64,000 bases of DNA from Oscillospiraceae bacterium (lineage in GTDB: Bacteria; Bacillota; Clostridia; Oscillospirales; Ruminococcaceae). The position numbers and the translations under genes were made by a program. Every line of letters begins with the position of its first letter. Positions within the stretch are counted from its first letter, which is position 1. This document shows positions 40,886 through 49,669 of the stretch, in pieces. Location of the stretch: assembly GCA_020024285.1 (NCBI GenBank), contig JAHHTZ010000003.1, positions 211,017-275,016 on the forward strand, in the 5' to 3' direction. Below the pieces are notes generated by a model. That model was not told the DNA's origin, searched no databases, and saw nothing but the letters and a program-made list of their open reading frames with translations.

Positions 40886-42292
40886 TTATTTGGTCGTAAT
40901 ATTGTGTTCATGAACGTATTTACTGATCAAAAGGCCACATTCCAACTGAATGGAAACCAGTTTACGGATCGGAACCACCTCATAATGAATATCCCGCTCC
41001 AGCTGCTCAGTCAGTTCTTTATGGTGAGTAATTGCGATATCTCTTGCTTTTTTCAATGCAGCTTCTTTCTCCGGATTCACTTCTCCAGTACGCTGCATCT
41101 CATCCAGTTCATATTCATTCACACGAATAAGCATGCCATATGAAAGTGATTTATAAAACCGTGACATTAAAATATTATCAAATTCTTCTGCTACAGTTGC
41201 CTTCTTTGCAAAATCCGGATTTGTATTCACCATGTTGCGGGTTGCTTCGCTGTCGTTAGATTCTGTAAAAGCCTCCAAAGCAAGCTTGAATGGGTTCATT
41301 GGAGCAAAATACTGCTTAGAAATATCCATTGTTTCCAGGAGATAGCGATTGCTCTCATCGTTCGCTTTGAGATTCTCAAGAACCGCATCTTTGCGACTCA
41401 TAGTACCTTCTGACAGATCCATAATGCGTTTGTCAAAGAAATATGGAAGCTCTGTCAGCATTGTAAAGCTGCCATGGTGCTGGCGGGCATAGCTTTCACT
41501 GCAAGTTCCAACATTGATTGCATTTGAAAGATCGGTTCCTTTCGGAGCATACTTTTCTATGTAGTCATATTCCTGCTCAATACCGAGGCTCTGGTAGATT
41601 GCTGGGGCAAACGGTACGCAGAATGGAGCTTCTGGTTCTCCAAGATTCAGTGGAACATTCACTCTTTTCGCAGCAGCATACATCTCGTCATACAATTCTG
41701 GAAGTTCTTTGGAGATATACCAGTAAACACCGCCAAATCCTGCATTGTGCAAAGAATAGATAAATGCAGGTTTAACTTCATCAATTAAAGCCATCATTGC
41801 TTTTGTTTCTGGGATGGAGTCATGGAAGTGAAGCTGTTTATAGTCAATCGGGAAGGTCCAGTCTACCTGACGGAATCCTGCCGGACGGAAGAAATTTCGG
41901 GAATAGTTATAGATGGTATAAGGTCCTTTGAGCCATTTTTCATTCAGCTCAAGGCCATCTGCATCCCATGCCTTTACAACATACCATGTGTAGTCCAGTT
42001 CCTCACGCAGCTCCTTATTTTTAGCCAGGTTTTCAGTAAAGTATTCCAGCATCATGGTACCAATCGGCTCATTGGGGTGAGGGCAGCCGAACATCAGCGC
42101 GTTTTTGGAGCCATTTCCGATTTTAAGACAAAGCAGCGGACGATCTTCCTTCGTTCTGCCCATTTCAAACAGGCTTACAACATCAGGATATTGTTCTGCC
42201 AATGCTCTGGAACTGGCATCCAGTTCTTCCAGCGTAAGAAATTCTTTATAGTCTGGTATATTGTTCAGTAAGTCAGTAAAAATCTGTTTCAT
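40886..42292 (-). CDS. M14 family zinc carboxypeptidase
   Basis: A 468-residue metallocarboxypeptidase. The zinc-binding 'MFGCPHPNEPIGTMM' supplies His and Glu of HxxE, and 'PAFIYSLHNAGFGG' supplies the third ligand His. No signal peptide is present, so it should act in the cytoplasm on imported peptides. The start at 42292 follows ATGGAGGTTATT; longer in-frame codons upstream would run through the terminator behind the binding-protein gene. It is 14 nt upstream of the S9 peptidase gene. Confidence 0.9.
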   Translation of the reverse strand: MKQIFTDLLNNIPDYKEFLTLEELDASSRALAEQYPDVVSLFEMGRTKEDRPLLCLKIGNGSKNALMFGCPHPNEPIGTMMLEYFTENLAKNKELREELDYTWYVVKAWDADGLELNEKWLKGPYTIYNYSRNFFRPAGFRQVDWTFPIDYKQLHFHDSIPETKAMMALIDEVKPAFIYSLHNAGFGGVYWYISKELPELYDEMYAAAKRVNVPLNLGEPEAPFCVPFAPAIYQSLGIEQEYDYIEKYAPKGTDLSNAINVGTCSESYARQHHGSFTMLTELPYFFDKRIMDLSEGTMSRKDAVLENLKANDESNRYLLETMDISKQYFAPMNPFKLALEAFTESNDSEATRNMVNTNPDFAKKATVAEEFDNILMSRFYKSLSYGMLIRVNEYELDEMQRTGEVNPEKEAALKKARDIAITHHKELTEQLERDIHYEVVPIRKLVSIQLECGLLISKYVHEHNITTK

Positions 42293-42338
42293 AATAACCT
42301 CCATTGTATACTGTTTTATAAAATCTACATAACAAAAT

Positions 42339-42367
42339 TGCAGGACACACTTTAGCGTGTCCTGCAA
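42339..42367 (-). terminator. Hairpin terminator/attenuator after the binding-protein gene
   Basis: The stem ATTGCAGGACAC / GTGTCCTGCAAT is followed on the minus strand by TTTTGTTATG. It lies inside the opp-peptidase gene string and may reduce read-through into the peptidase genes. Confidence 0.75.
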
Positions 42368-42414
42368 TCTCAAAGCTGAGGAAATTGCTTTCTGTACCTG
42401 AAAGTGTGCAACTA

Positions 42415-44019
42415 TTATTGATAGTAAGCGTTGTTCCAGTCTGCCCAGCCCCATTTTCCAGCACCATCTTCTGGTACATTCATCAAATCGGAGGGGTAAA
42501 CTTTATATGCAGCATAACCGATTACATTGATTGCGGGAAGTTCATCCACAATAATTTTCTGTGCCTGTTTATAAAGTTCTGCACGTTTTTCTTTTTCTAT
42601 GGTTGCTGCGCCTTCTGCACAAAGTCTATCAAACTCAGCATTGCTCCAGCTTGCATAGTTACTGTTGGAACCAGTGCCATATCTGGTGCTCAAAGCGGCA
42701 GGGTCAGGACCCATAAATCCGCCCTGGGATTCCATCATAAAGTCTCCCCCCGGACCAACTTTCTGAGACCATGCATTGTATTCGGACAGGATCATATCAA
42801 TGCCAATACCAGCTTCTTTGCAGCTTGCAATGATGAGGTTTGCCATATCCTGCATTCCTTCAAATACATCCCATGTAATTCCGGTTACATAATAACCATT
42901 TGCATCTTTGGTGTAGCCAGCTTCTTCCAGAACCTTCTTTGCTTCTTCGATATTCTGTTTTGGATAGGTATCTGTGGTATTTGCACACCAGGAAACCACA
43001 GATGGATATGCACTGTATTCTGGAGTCATAATATTTCCGTAAACTTTTGATGCAATTTCCTCACGGTTGATGCAAAGAGCAATTGCTTTACGTACTGCCA
43101 AATCGTTTACTTTATCTGCCTTCATGTTGAAGACAATACGATATGGAGATGGATATGGATCCAGAATCATGCGGAAGTTCGGATCATTCAGGAATTGATC
43201 TACATAGGCACTTGGAACACCTTCCATACCGTCCAGTTCTCCGTTCATAAGTGCCTGCATTGCAGTAGCATCATCTGGGATAATGCTGAAGATCAGCTTT
43301 TTGATCTTTGGTGCGCCATCTACATAGTCTTCATTTGCAACCAATGTAATGTTGGAGCCCTGTGTGTAGCTGTCCAATTTATATGGACCGGAACCAATTG
43401 GTTTATTGGAAGCTGGATTGTCGCCCCATGCCTGTCCATTATTGAAGATATGTTCTGGCATGATAAAGGTTGCATACCAGCCCAGACGTGCAATGAAAGA
43501 CATATCTGCTGTATTCATGTGGAATACAACTGTCAAATCATCTACGATTTCAATGCTGTCAACAATGCTCATGCTGGTGCTGAAATAGCATTCAGAATGT
43601 TCCTTTATGTAGTCAAAAGTATATTTGACATCCTCTGCATTCAGGGCCTCTCCATCCCACCATTTGAGTCCATCTTTCAAATGCCAAGTGATTGTCAGAG
43701 CATCCTCAGAAACCTCCCAGGATTCTGCTGCATCAGGAATCGGGGATTTTGTGGTATCCAATTTTGTCAGGCGATGGAACATATTCTGTGCAGCAGGATA
43801 CAGGTTATCATCGCTTAAAAGGGATGGATTGAAACTAAGCGGGTCACCACCGATACGATAAATTACAGTATCTTTTGTAGAACTGCCTGTTTGTGCTGAT
43901 TGAGTTTGACCGCCAGTTTCTCCGGTATTGGTGTTGCTGTTGGAGTTGCCACAGCCTGCCAAAACGGACAAGCCCATTGCAAATGTCAAAAGCAACGAGA
44001 TCAGTTTTACCTTTTTCAT
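42415..44019 (-). CDS. Peptide ABC transporter substrate-binding lipoprotein
   Basis: A 534-residue family-5 extracellular binding protein (OppA/DppA type). The lipoprotein signal is 'LLTFAMGLSVLAGCGNSN', with Cys24 as the lipid anchor and a Ser/Asn/Thr/Gly-rich linker after it. Core motifs are 'NMFHRLTKLDTTKSPIPDAAESWEVSEDALTITWHLKDGLKWWDGEALNAEDVKYTFD' in broken form across residues 90-150 and 'KPIGSGPYKLDSY'. The start follows AGGAGGAAGAGAT. It is the last transporter gene of the operon; four ABC components lie upstream on the same strand. Confidence 0.94.
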   Translation of the reverse strand: MKKVKLISLLLTFAMGLSVLAGCGNSNSNTNTGETGGQTQSAQTGSSTKDTVIYRIGGDPLSFNPSLLSDDNLYPAAQNMFHRLTKLDTTKSPIPDAAESWEVSEDALTITWHLKDGLKWWDGEALNAEDVKYTFDYIKEHSECYFSTSMSIVDSIEIVDDLTVVFHMNTADMSFIARLGWYATFIMPEHIFNNGQAWGDNPASNKPIGSGPYKLDSYTQGSNITLVANEDYVDGAPKIKKLIFSIIPDDATAMQALMNGELDGMEGVPSAYVDQFLNDPNFRMILDPYPSPYRIVFNMKADKVNDLAVRKAIALCINREEIASKVYGNIMTPEYSAYPSVVSWCANTTDTYPKQNIEEAKKVLEEAGYTKDANGYYVTGITWDVFEGMQDMANLIIASCKEAGIGIDMILSEYNAWSQKVGPGGDFMMESQGGFMGPDPAALSTRYGTGSNSNYASWSNAEFDRLCAEGAATIEKEKRAELYKQAQKIIVDELPAINVIGYAAYKVYPSDLMNVPEDGAGKWGWADWNNAYYQ

Positions 44020-44068
44020 ATCTCTTCCTCCTAATATATTTGTAGTTTGCTTGTACAAACTATCATGA

Positions 44069-45079
44069 CTATTTTTTGCTGGACTGCTGACTCAGCTTAT
44101 TGCAGGCTGCATAATGTCCACCCCCAAATTGTGTATAATCCGGGTAAGATTTGAAACATTCTTCGGTGGCCATGTAGCAGCGTGGTGCAAAATAACATCC
44201 GGGCCCAGGATTGATTGGCGTAGGCGGTTCTCCTTCGATGGCGATTTCCTCATGTTCTTCAAACGGGTCAACCGAAGCACAGTTCGAGATCAACACACGG
44301 GTGTAGGGATGCTGCGGATTTTTAATCACCTCGTCCGCTGTGCCATATTCTACGATACGTCCCAGGTACATAACAGCGATGTTGTCGGAAATATATCGCG
44401 TCAGCGCAATATCATGGCTGATAAAAACAACTGCTGCATTATGGTTTCGAGCCAGATCAATCAGCATATTGATAATTTCTGCTCGAACAGAAACATCCAG
44501 CATGGAAACAGGCTCATCTGCTATGATAAATCCGGGATTCAGGAACATGGAACGAATGATGGAAATTCGCTGAAGCTGACCGCCAGAAAGCTCGTGCGGA
44601 TAGCGGCTCATGATGTCCTCTGCCGGACGAAGCCCTCCTGCTTCCAGCGCCTTTTTAATGATCGTCAAACGTTCCTCCTGATCTTTACCAATTTTATGGT
44701 GCTGAAGGGGTCTCAGCATGATCTTTTGGATGGTATCCCGTGGGGTAAATGTATCAAATGGATTCTGGAAGATAATTTGGACCTGACGGCGGAATTCTTT
44801 TGGATCCTTTTTGAGCATCTCCTTTGTAGAAACACCGTTGATCAGTACATCTCCGCTGGTTGGGTCCTCCAGACGAACCAAAATGCGTCCTAAGGTGGAC
44901 TTGCCGCATCCGGATTCTCCGATAATTCCAAGGATTTCTCCACGGTTTATGGACAGGTTGATGCCATCCACTGCTTTTACATATTTTTTCTCTTCGCCGT
45001 GCTTGTGAAAGATTTTTCCATCTTTATGAGGGTAAAATTTCTGTATCTGCTGAATTTCAATAAAAGATTTATTTTCCAT
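44069..45079 (-). CDS. oppF: Oligopeptide ABC transporter ATP-binding protein (OppF type)
   Basis: A 336-residue ATPase of the peptide importer. Walker A is 'GIIGESGCGKSTLGR', the signature is 'HELSGGQLQRISI', and Walker B is 'FIIADEPVSMLD'. The C-terminal oligopeptide/dipeptide domain with 'HPYTRVLISNCASVDP' and the Cys-rich 'GPGCYFAPRCYMATEEC' is typical of OppF/DppF, where it can hold an Fe-S cluster. The start at 45079 lies 11 nt inside oppD and follows GAAGGTGAG. Confidence 0.93.
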   Translation of the reverse strand: MENKSFIEIQQIQKFYPHKDGKIFHKHGEEKKYVKAVDGINLSINRGEILGIIGESGCGKSTLGRILVRLEDPTSGDVLINGVSTKEMLKKDPKEFRRQVQIIFQNPFDTFTPRDTIQKIMLRPLQHHKIGKDQEERLTIIKKALEAGGLRPAEDIMSRYPHELSGGQLQRISIIRSMFLNPGFIIADEPVSMLDVSVRAEIINMLIDLARNHNAAVVFISHDIALTRYISDNIAVMYLGRIVEYGTADEVIKNPQHPYTRVLISNCASVDPFEEHEEIAIEGEPPTPINPGPGCYFAPRCYMATEECFKSYPDYTQFGGGHYAACNKLSQQSSKK

Positions 45080-46043
45080 TTTTCTCACCTTCACATAACC
45101 AACAAGCTGCTGCGCCTGACTCACCTGTTTTTATCATTGGGGGTCTTTCATTGCGGCATCGCTCTGTTGCATAAGCACATCGGGGTGCAAAAACGCAGCC
45201 TTTGCGTTCCTTTGACAGATCAGGCAAGAAGCCTGGGATCGATGTCAATGTCTTGTTCTCCCCCTTCAGCGATGGGAATGAGCCCTGAAGACCCTGTGTA
45301 TAAGGATGGTATGGATGGGTCAGGACATCTTTAACAAGACCGAATTCCATCAGCTCCCCCGCATACATTACTGCAACCTTATTACAGGTTGTTGCCACAA
45401 CGGACATATCATGAGTAATCATCATACGGGTGGTTGATAATGTCTTTTCCATCTCTACTATTTCACGAAGGATCTGTCCCTGTGTCACCACATCCAGTGC
45501 TGTGGTTGCTTCGTCAAAAATCAAAAGCTGAGGAGAATGCAGCAGGCTGATCGCAATCGCAACACGCTGCAGCATACCGCCACTCATTTCGTGAGGATAC
45601 AGATGATATACACGCTCCGGCAGATTGACCAGTTTCAAAAGTTCCAGTGCTTTTTGCTTAATTTCTTCTGAGGTAGCCTGGGGACAGTGCACTCTGTAAA
45701 TATCCTCAATCTGCTCTGAGATACGATGAACTGCACTCAGGGAATTCATTGCCTTCTGAAATACAACAGCAATCTTCATCCAGCGAAGCTCATTCATTTC
45801 CTCGTTGCTGATTGTGAGGAGGTTTTTTCCCTCAAACATTGCCTCTCCGCTAATTTCTGTTCCCTTGGGATGGAGGCGAAGGAGAGCCATTGCCATTGTA
45901 CTTTTTCCGCTGCCGGACTCTCCGACAATTCCCAGAGAATCACCTTTATCAATTGAAAAGCTGACATCACGCACCGCCATTACACGACGATTATTGTTTA
46001 CATATGTAACATTCAGATTATTTACTGTTAAAATATGATCCAT
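45069..46043 (-). CDS. oppD: Oligopeptide ABC transporter ATP-binding protein (OppD type)
   Basis: A 324-residue ATPase partner of OppF. Walker A is 'GIVGESGSGKSTMAM', the signature is 'HEMSGGMLQRVAIA', and Walker B is 'LLIFDEATTALD'. The C-terminal 'HPYHPYTQGLQGSFPSL' and 'GCVFAPRCAYATERCR' correspond to the peptide-transporter domain. 'RWMKIAVVFQKAMNSLSAVHRISEQIEDIYRVH' is the D-type Q loop. It overlaps oppF by 11 nt and follows oppC by 3 nt. Confidence 0.93.
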   Translation of the reverse strand: MDHILTVNNLNVTYVNNNRRVMAVRDVSFSIDKGDSLGIVGESGSGKSTMAMALLRLHPKGTEISGEAMFEGKNLLTISNEEMNELRWMKIAVVFQKAMNSLSAVHRISEQIEDIYRVHCPQATSEEIKQKALELLKLVNLPERVYHLYPHEMSGGMLQRVAIAISLLHSPQLLIFDEATTALDVVTQGQILREIVEMEKTLSTTRMMITHDMSVVATTCNKVAVMYAGELMEFGLVKDVLTHPYHPYTQGLQGSFPSLKGENKTLTSIPGFLPDLSKERKGCVFAPRCAYATERCRNERPPMIKTGESGAAACWLCEGEKNGK

Positions 46044-46046
46044 CTC

Positions 46047-46895
46047 TTACTTACCCCCTTTTCTGTATTTAGGGTTGAGTACATGGTTCAGTCCATCACC
46101 CAGCATGTAGAAAACAATTACAGTAAGGATGATTGCAACACCTGAAAAGGTGGAAATCCACCAGGATGTTGTAATATACTGTTTTCCCTGATAGATCATC
46201 TGTCCCCAGGAAATAATATTAGGGTCACCCAGACCGAGGAACGAAAGAGATGCTTCTGTCAAAATTGCACCAGCCATACCACGGGTCGTATTAGCTACAA
46301 CAGGGAAAATACCATTTGGAAGAATGTACTTAAAGAGAACCTGCATTTTTGTTTCACCCAGTGCGATCGCACTTTTTACGAAGGTACGCTCTCTTAGGGA
46401 CAGCGCCTGTGCACGCATCAGCTTTGCGTTGCTTGACCAGGTTGTAAGTCCAATAACGATCATAACATTCATGATGTCACTGCCAAACAGGGAAACAATC
46501 AGCATGATCAGGAAAAATGTTGGAATCATCAAAAATGTATTGATGATCTCAGAAACAACAACGTCAATTTTTCCTCCGAAATATCCTCCGATTCCGCCAA
46601 TCAGAACACCCAGAATACCAGAAATCATCGATGCAGTAATGGCAACCAGAAGCGAGGTGCGAACTCCGTAAATCAACATACTGAAGACATCCTGTCCCAT
46701 GTGGTTTGTCCCCAGCAAATGCCCGTTTTCACCCGGTGCTGCCAGACTGTCCGGACCATAGAAATAAGGATCATGGGTTGCAAGCATAGGACCAATCAGA
46801 ACAATCAGCAGCAAAAGTGCAAGTCCTATTACACCCAAACGCAGCTGTCGGTCGTTCTTAACTGCGTATAAACATTTATTCCATACTTTACTCAT
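46047..46895 (-). CDS. oppC: Oligopeptide ABC transporter permease (OppC type)
   Basis: A 282-residue inner-membrane permease. It has a cytoplasmic N-terminus and a first helix, then 'HLLGTNHMGQDVFSMLIYGVRTSLLVA', the OppC signature, and the EAA loop 'KSAIALGETKMQVLFKYILPN'. About six membrane helices are present. It is 15 nt downstream of oppB. Confidence 0.93.
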   Translation of the reverse strand: MSKVWNKCLYAVKNDRQLRLGVIGLALLLLIVLIGPMLATHDPYFYGPDSLAAPGENGHLLGTNHMGQDVFSMLIYGVRTSLLVAITASMISGILGVLIGGIGGYFGGKIDVVVSEIINTFLMIPTFFLIMLIVSLFGSDIMNVMIVIGLTTWSSNAKLMRAQALSLRERTFVKSAIALGETKMQVLFKYILPNGIFPVVANTTRGMAGAILTEASLSFLGLGDPNIISWGQMIYQGKQYITTSWWISTFSGVAIILTVIVFYMLGDGLNHVLNPKYRKGGK

Positions 46896-46910
46896 TCTAG
46901 ATTCTCCTCC

Positions 46911-47876
46911 TTATTCGTAGCGGATACGAGGATCAAGGAACGCATATAAAATATCGGTGATAATCATAACAATAACTACCGATACGTTCATCACCAGATA
47001 AACACCCATCAGTGTTGGGTAATCTCGCTGTGTAATTGCGGTGAGTGTCAATCGTCCAATTCCAGGCCACGAAAATACAATTTCAATCAGCGAAACACCG
47101 GTGAGAAGGAATGCCACAGAAATACCAAGCATCGTAACTGTAGGAAGAATTGCATTGCGGAAAATATATTTGTTGAATATTTTTCGCTCGCTCATACCGG
47201 TAGCACGAAGCGTTGTGATGAAATCTTCGCTTGTAACCTGCAAAATAGAAGATTTTGTGATACGGAAGTATCCAGGCATGGTAACAAGAACCAATGTGGC
47301 ACATGGCAAAACCAAATGCTGAAGAACATCCAATGCATAGCGCAGACCTGTATATCCGGCACGGACGTTGTACATTCCCTGAGATGGAAGCAGGTCCAAA
47401 TTGGTTGCAAATACAATGATCAGCATTAAGCCCAGCCAAAACGATGGCATTGCATCCGTTGCATAGGAGGCCGTTGAAAGGATCGAATCGATGAATGATC
47501 CATCGTGTCGGGCACAAAAAATGCCAAGCAGCGTTCCAAGGATAAATGCAATCGCCAGGGCAGTCAAACCAAGCAGCAATGTTGCTGCAACACGTTCGCC
47601 GATCATTTCACTGACTGGACGGTTGTAGGTAATCGAAGTACCCAAGTCACCCTTGAGAGCGTTTTCCAGGTAGTTGAAGTACTGCTCATGCAGAGGGCGA
47701 TCCAATCCCCACTTGGCTTCCAAGGCGGCGCGGAGAGCGGGGTCATCCGTCTCTTTTCCCATCAGCGATCTGATTGGGTCACCCGGTGCACTTTTTACAA
47801 GAACAAAGTTCATCGTAAATACCACCAGAACAGTCAGGATACCGCTGAGGATTCGCCTCAATACGAACTTTTTCAT
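46911..47876 (-). CDS. oppB: Oligopeptide ABC transporter permease (OppB type)
   Basis: A 321-residue permease and first gene of the operon. 'FVLRRILSGILTVLVVFTMNFVLVKSAPGDPIRSLMG' is the OppB/DppB N-terminus, and the EAA loop reads 'TTLRATGMSERKIFNKYIFRNAILPTVTM'. Six helices are present. The ATG at 47876 is preferred to the in-frame GTG at 47888 because AAGGAG abuts the GTG but lies 11 nt before the ATG. Its promoter must lie in the A+T-rich divergent region shared with an XRE-type regulator. Confidence 0.93.
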   Translation of the reverse strand: MKKFVLRRILSGILTVLVVFTMNFVLVKSAPGDPIRSLMGKETDDPALRAALEAKWGLDRPLHEQYFNYLENALKGDLGTSITYNRPVSEMIGERVAATLLLGLTALAIAFILGTLLGIFCARHDGSFIDSILSTASYATDAMPSFWLGLMLIIVFATNLDLLPSQGMYNVRAGYTGLRYALDVLQHLVLPCATLVLVTMPGYFRITKSSILQVTSEDFITTLRATGMSERKIFNKYIFRNAILPTVTMLGISVAFLLTGVSLIEIVFSWPGIGRLTLTAITQRDYPTLMGVYLVMNVSVVIVMIITDILYAFLDPRIRYE

Positions 47877-48353
47877 CCGTTTGCTCACTCCTTACAAAAT
47901 CGTCAATCCTAAATAGATATCCCAAAGCTCATATTATGCAGAACACATTTTTCTTGATGCAGCAGCGCGGCGCTCGAACGCTTTTGTGCAATATGCATTA
48001 TAGTTTTTCTCAAATATCTATTTATTTGTTTATCATATTTAATCACACTTTAGTACAATAATCAATAGAATTATGCTATAGTATCGTTTGTATTACTATA
48101 CAACCAGTTTATTAAATCAACGTTTTGTTGAGTTGATTTTTTTACTGCTTTGCCCTATAATATAAATAAATTATTATATATAGCGTATTTTTTGTATCTA
48201 AAGTTATAATATTTTGTTAATTTATTGAGATAAAAATAAACCATCAGTTGATTGGATAAACTGATGGGATTATTACTGGCTGCTAGTAGTTGTGATAAAA
48301 AACAAAAAAGAATATTTATATACATTGACAGGGGAGAACAAGGTGGATCGAAA
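47877..48353. other. A+T-rich divergent control region
   Basis: This ~480-nt stretch separates the opp operon from the XRE-type regulator and must hold both promoters, although several TATA-like boxes make a single choice unsafe. Two hairpins stand out: AAATCAAC-N10-GTTGATTT followed by T's (48114-48145), and CCATCAGTT-N9-AACTGATGG (48241-48267). No gene is seen. Confidence 0.6.
48241..48267. repeat. Perfect 9-bp inverted repeat upstream of the XRE regulator
   Basis: CCATCAGTT (48241-48249) and AACTGATGG (48259-48267) flank 9 nt. It could be the operator of the divergent regulator or, on the minus strand where TTTATTTTTATC follows, a terminator-like hairpin. Confidence 0.6.
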
Positions 48354-49235
48354 ATGCAGTATAATCAAATAGGAAATAAAATCAAAGAATTGCGATCAAG
48401 GCATAATTTGAAACAGGCTGAATTTGCAAACCTTTTTGGTGTTTCAATGCAGGCGGTATCAAAATGGGAGCACGGTGGCACACCGGACATCGATGTTTTG
48501 ATATCCATTGCAGATCATTTTCAAATAAGTCTGGATGAACTATGTGGTCGAACTATGCGTGCAGAGGATAAGTTCGATCAGTTTTTGTATTGCTCTGTTT
48601 TGAATACTTGTGACAGCAAGCGGATAGAACAGGCCTGCGAATACTGCTGGTCTATTTTTAAGGGAATCAGTGGAATTTCCGCCATTCACGATCTACGATA
48701 CGGACCTGGATCAGCAAAAGATGCGGAATATTCCAGATGCCGCGTTGCAAGAAACGAAGGAATTGCATATTTTCTTGCTGCACAGGATGCTCAACTCATG
48801 GCATTGATGCCTGAGCCCAAGAATGGCTTTGCAAGCATATTTGCAGAGATCAATGAATATCTTGAGCTGTTTCGTATTCTCAGTGATCGACAAACACTTC
48901 AGCTTTTTCTCTTTGTCTGTACCAGGCCCCAGCTTTTATTTTCCAAAAGTCTCGCTGCGCGTGAAACGAATATTCCGGAAAAAAATGTAGAAAAAATATT
49001 TATAGAGTTTGAGAAGTATGGATGGCTAACGAAAGAAAATGCTGACACTGACGATGGCGCTGTGATACTGTATCGTCCTGCTTACAAAGAATACTTTGTC
49101 TTTTTTCTCTTTTTTGCACAGGAAGTGATGAGAAATCCACGATTCTTGTATCTTGGCAGTGTCACCAGTCGAACAAAACCCTTGTTCTCCAACAAAAAAA
49201 CAGGTCTTTCCAATTCTGGTGAACAGGTCAAGTAA
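48354..49235 (+). CDS. XRE-family transcriptional regulator with C-terminal winged-helix-like domain
   Basis: A 293-residue regulator. Residues 1-65 are an XRE helix-turn-helix: 'IGNKIKELRSRHNLKQAEFANLFGVSMQAVSKWEHGGTPDIDVLISIADHF'. The middle (~120-185) is of unknown fold, and ~190-270 contains 'LFLFVCTRPQLLFSKSLAARETNIPEKNVEKIFIEFEKYGWLTKE', which looks like a winged helix. The start at 48354 follows AAGGTGG. It is divergent from the opp operon and is its probable regulator, perhaps sensing peptide supply; that link is positional only. Confidence 0.8.
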   Translation: MQYNQIGNKIKELRSRHNLKQAEFANLFGVSMQAVSKWEHGGTPDIDVLISIADHFQISLDELCGRTMRAEDKFDQFLYCSVLNTCDSKRIEQACEYCWSIFKGISGISAIHDLRYGPGSAKDAEYSRCRVARNEGIAYFLAAQDAQLMALMPEPKNGFASIFAEINEYLELFRILSDRQTLQLFLFVCTRPQLLFSKSLAARETNIPEKNVEKIFIEFEKYGWLTKENADTDDGAVILYRPAYKEYFVFFLFFAQEVMRNPRFLYLGSVTSRTKPLFSNKKTGLSNSGEQVK

Positions 49236-49248
49236 AACGGACAATGGC

Positions 49249-49294
49249 AAAAAGCCCCCTTATGTAGGATAATAACTACATAAGGGGGCTTTTC
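49249..49294 (+). terminator. Terminator after the XRE-type regulator
   Basis: AAAAGCCCCCTTATGTAG pairs with CTACATAAGGGGGCTTTT around an 8-nt loop. Confidence 0.93.
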
Positions 49295-49669
49295 TGTGTC
49301 AGGAAGAAAAGGAAGGAAGCGATATTCCTCCGTGATCTGACGATTCCGCCTCTCCAATTCCTGTCTGCAACCTGACGTTTCACCCCAGCGTTTTTGCCTT
49401 TTGGGATCACCTCTTTGGGACATTACAGCATAGATGGGTTTGGGTCTATTGGCACTTTAAGTGAATCTTTATGATACAACATCCAAGCTATTTAGTCCAT
49501 CGAGTCTGATATTCTGACTGTAGTGTATTTTATCTACACCAGAAAACTCCTCAACCGGGCGCTGTCCCGGAATATTCTAAAGGGCGGTCGTGCTGTATGC
49601 ACGACCGCCCTTTTCTCTTGTTTTTAGCTTTCTATTCTCTCTGGGACATTTTACGCCCAAAGCATTGCA
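49295..49669. other. Intergenic region without recognised gene
   Basis: About 375 nt between two convergent genes. Apart from the terminator at 49579-49614 no feature was recognised. Short open frames on the minus strand (to 49423) run through the terminator at 49249 and have no binding site, so they were not called. It may be remnant sequence at the island boundary. Confidence 0.5.
49579..49614. terminator. Terminator of the sugar isomerase operon
   Basis: A perfect 15-bp stem (AAAGGGCGGTCGTGC with GCACGACCGCCCTTT) and a 5-nt loop. Confidence 0.9.

Noticed and set aside
49082..49423. A 113-codon minus-strand frame downstream of the XRE-type regulator
   Set aside because: It runs through a strong terminator and into the regulator gene in antisense, without a binding site.
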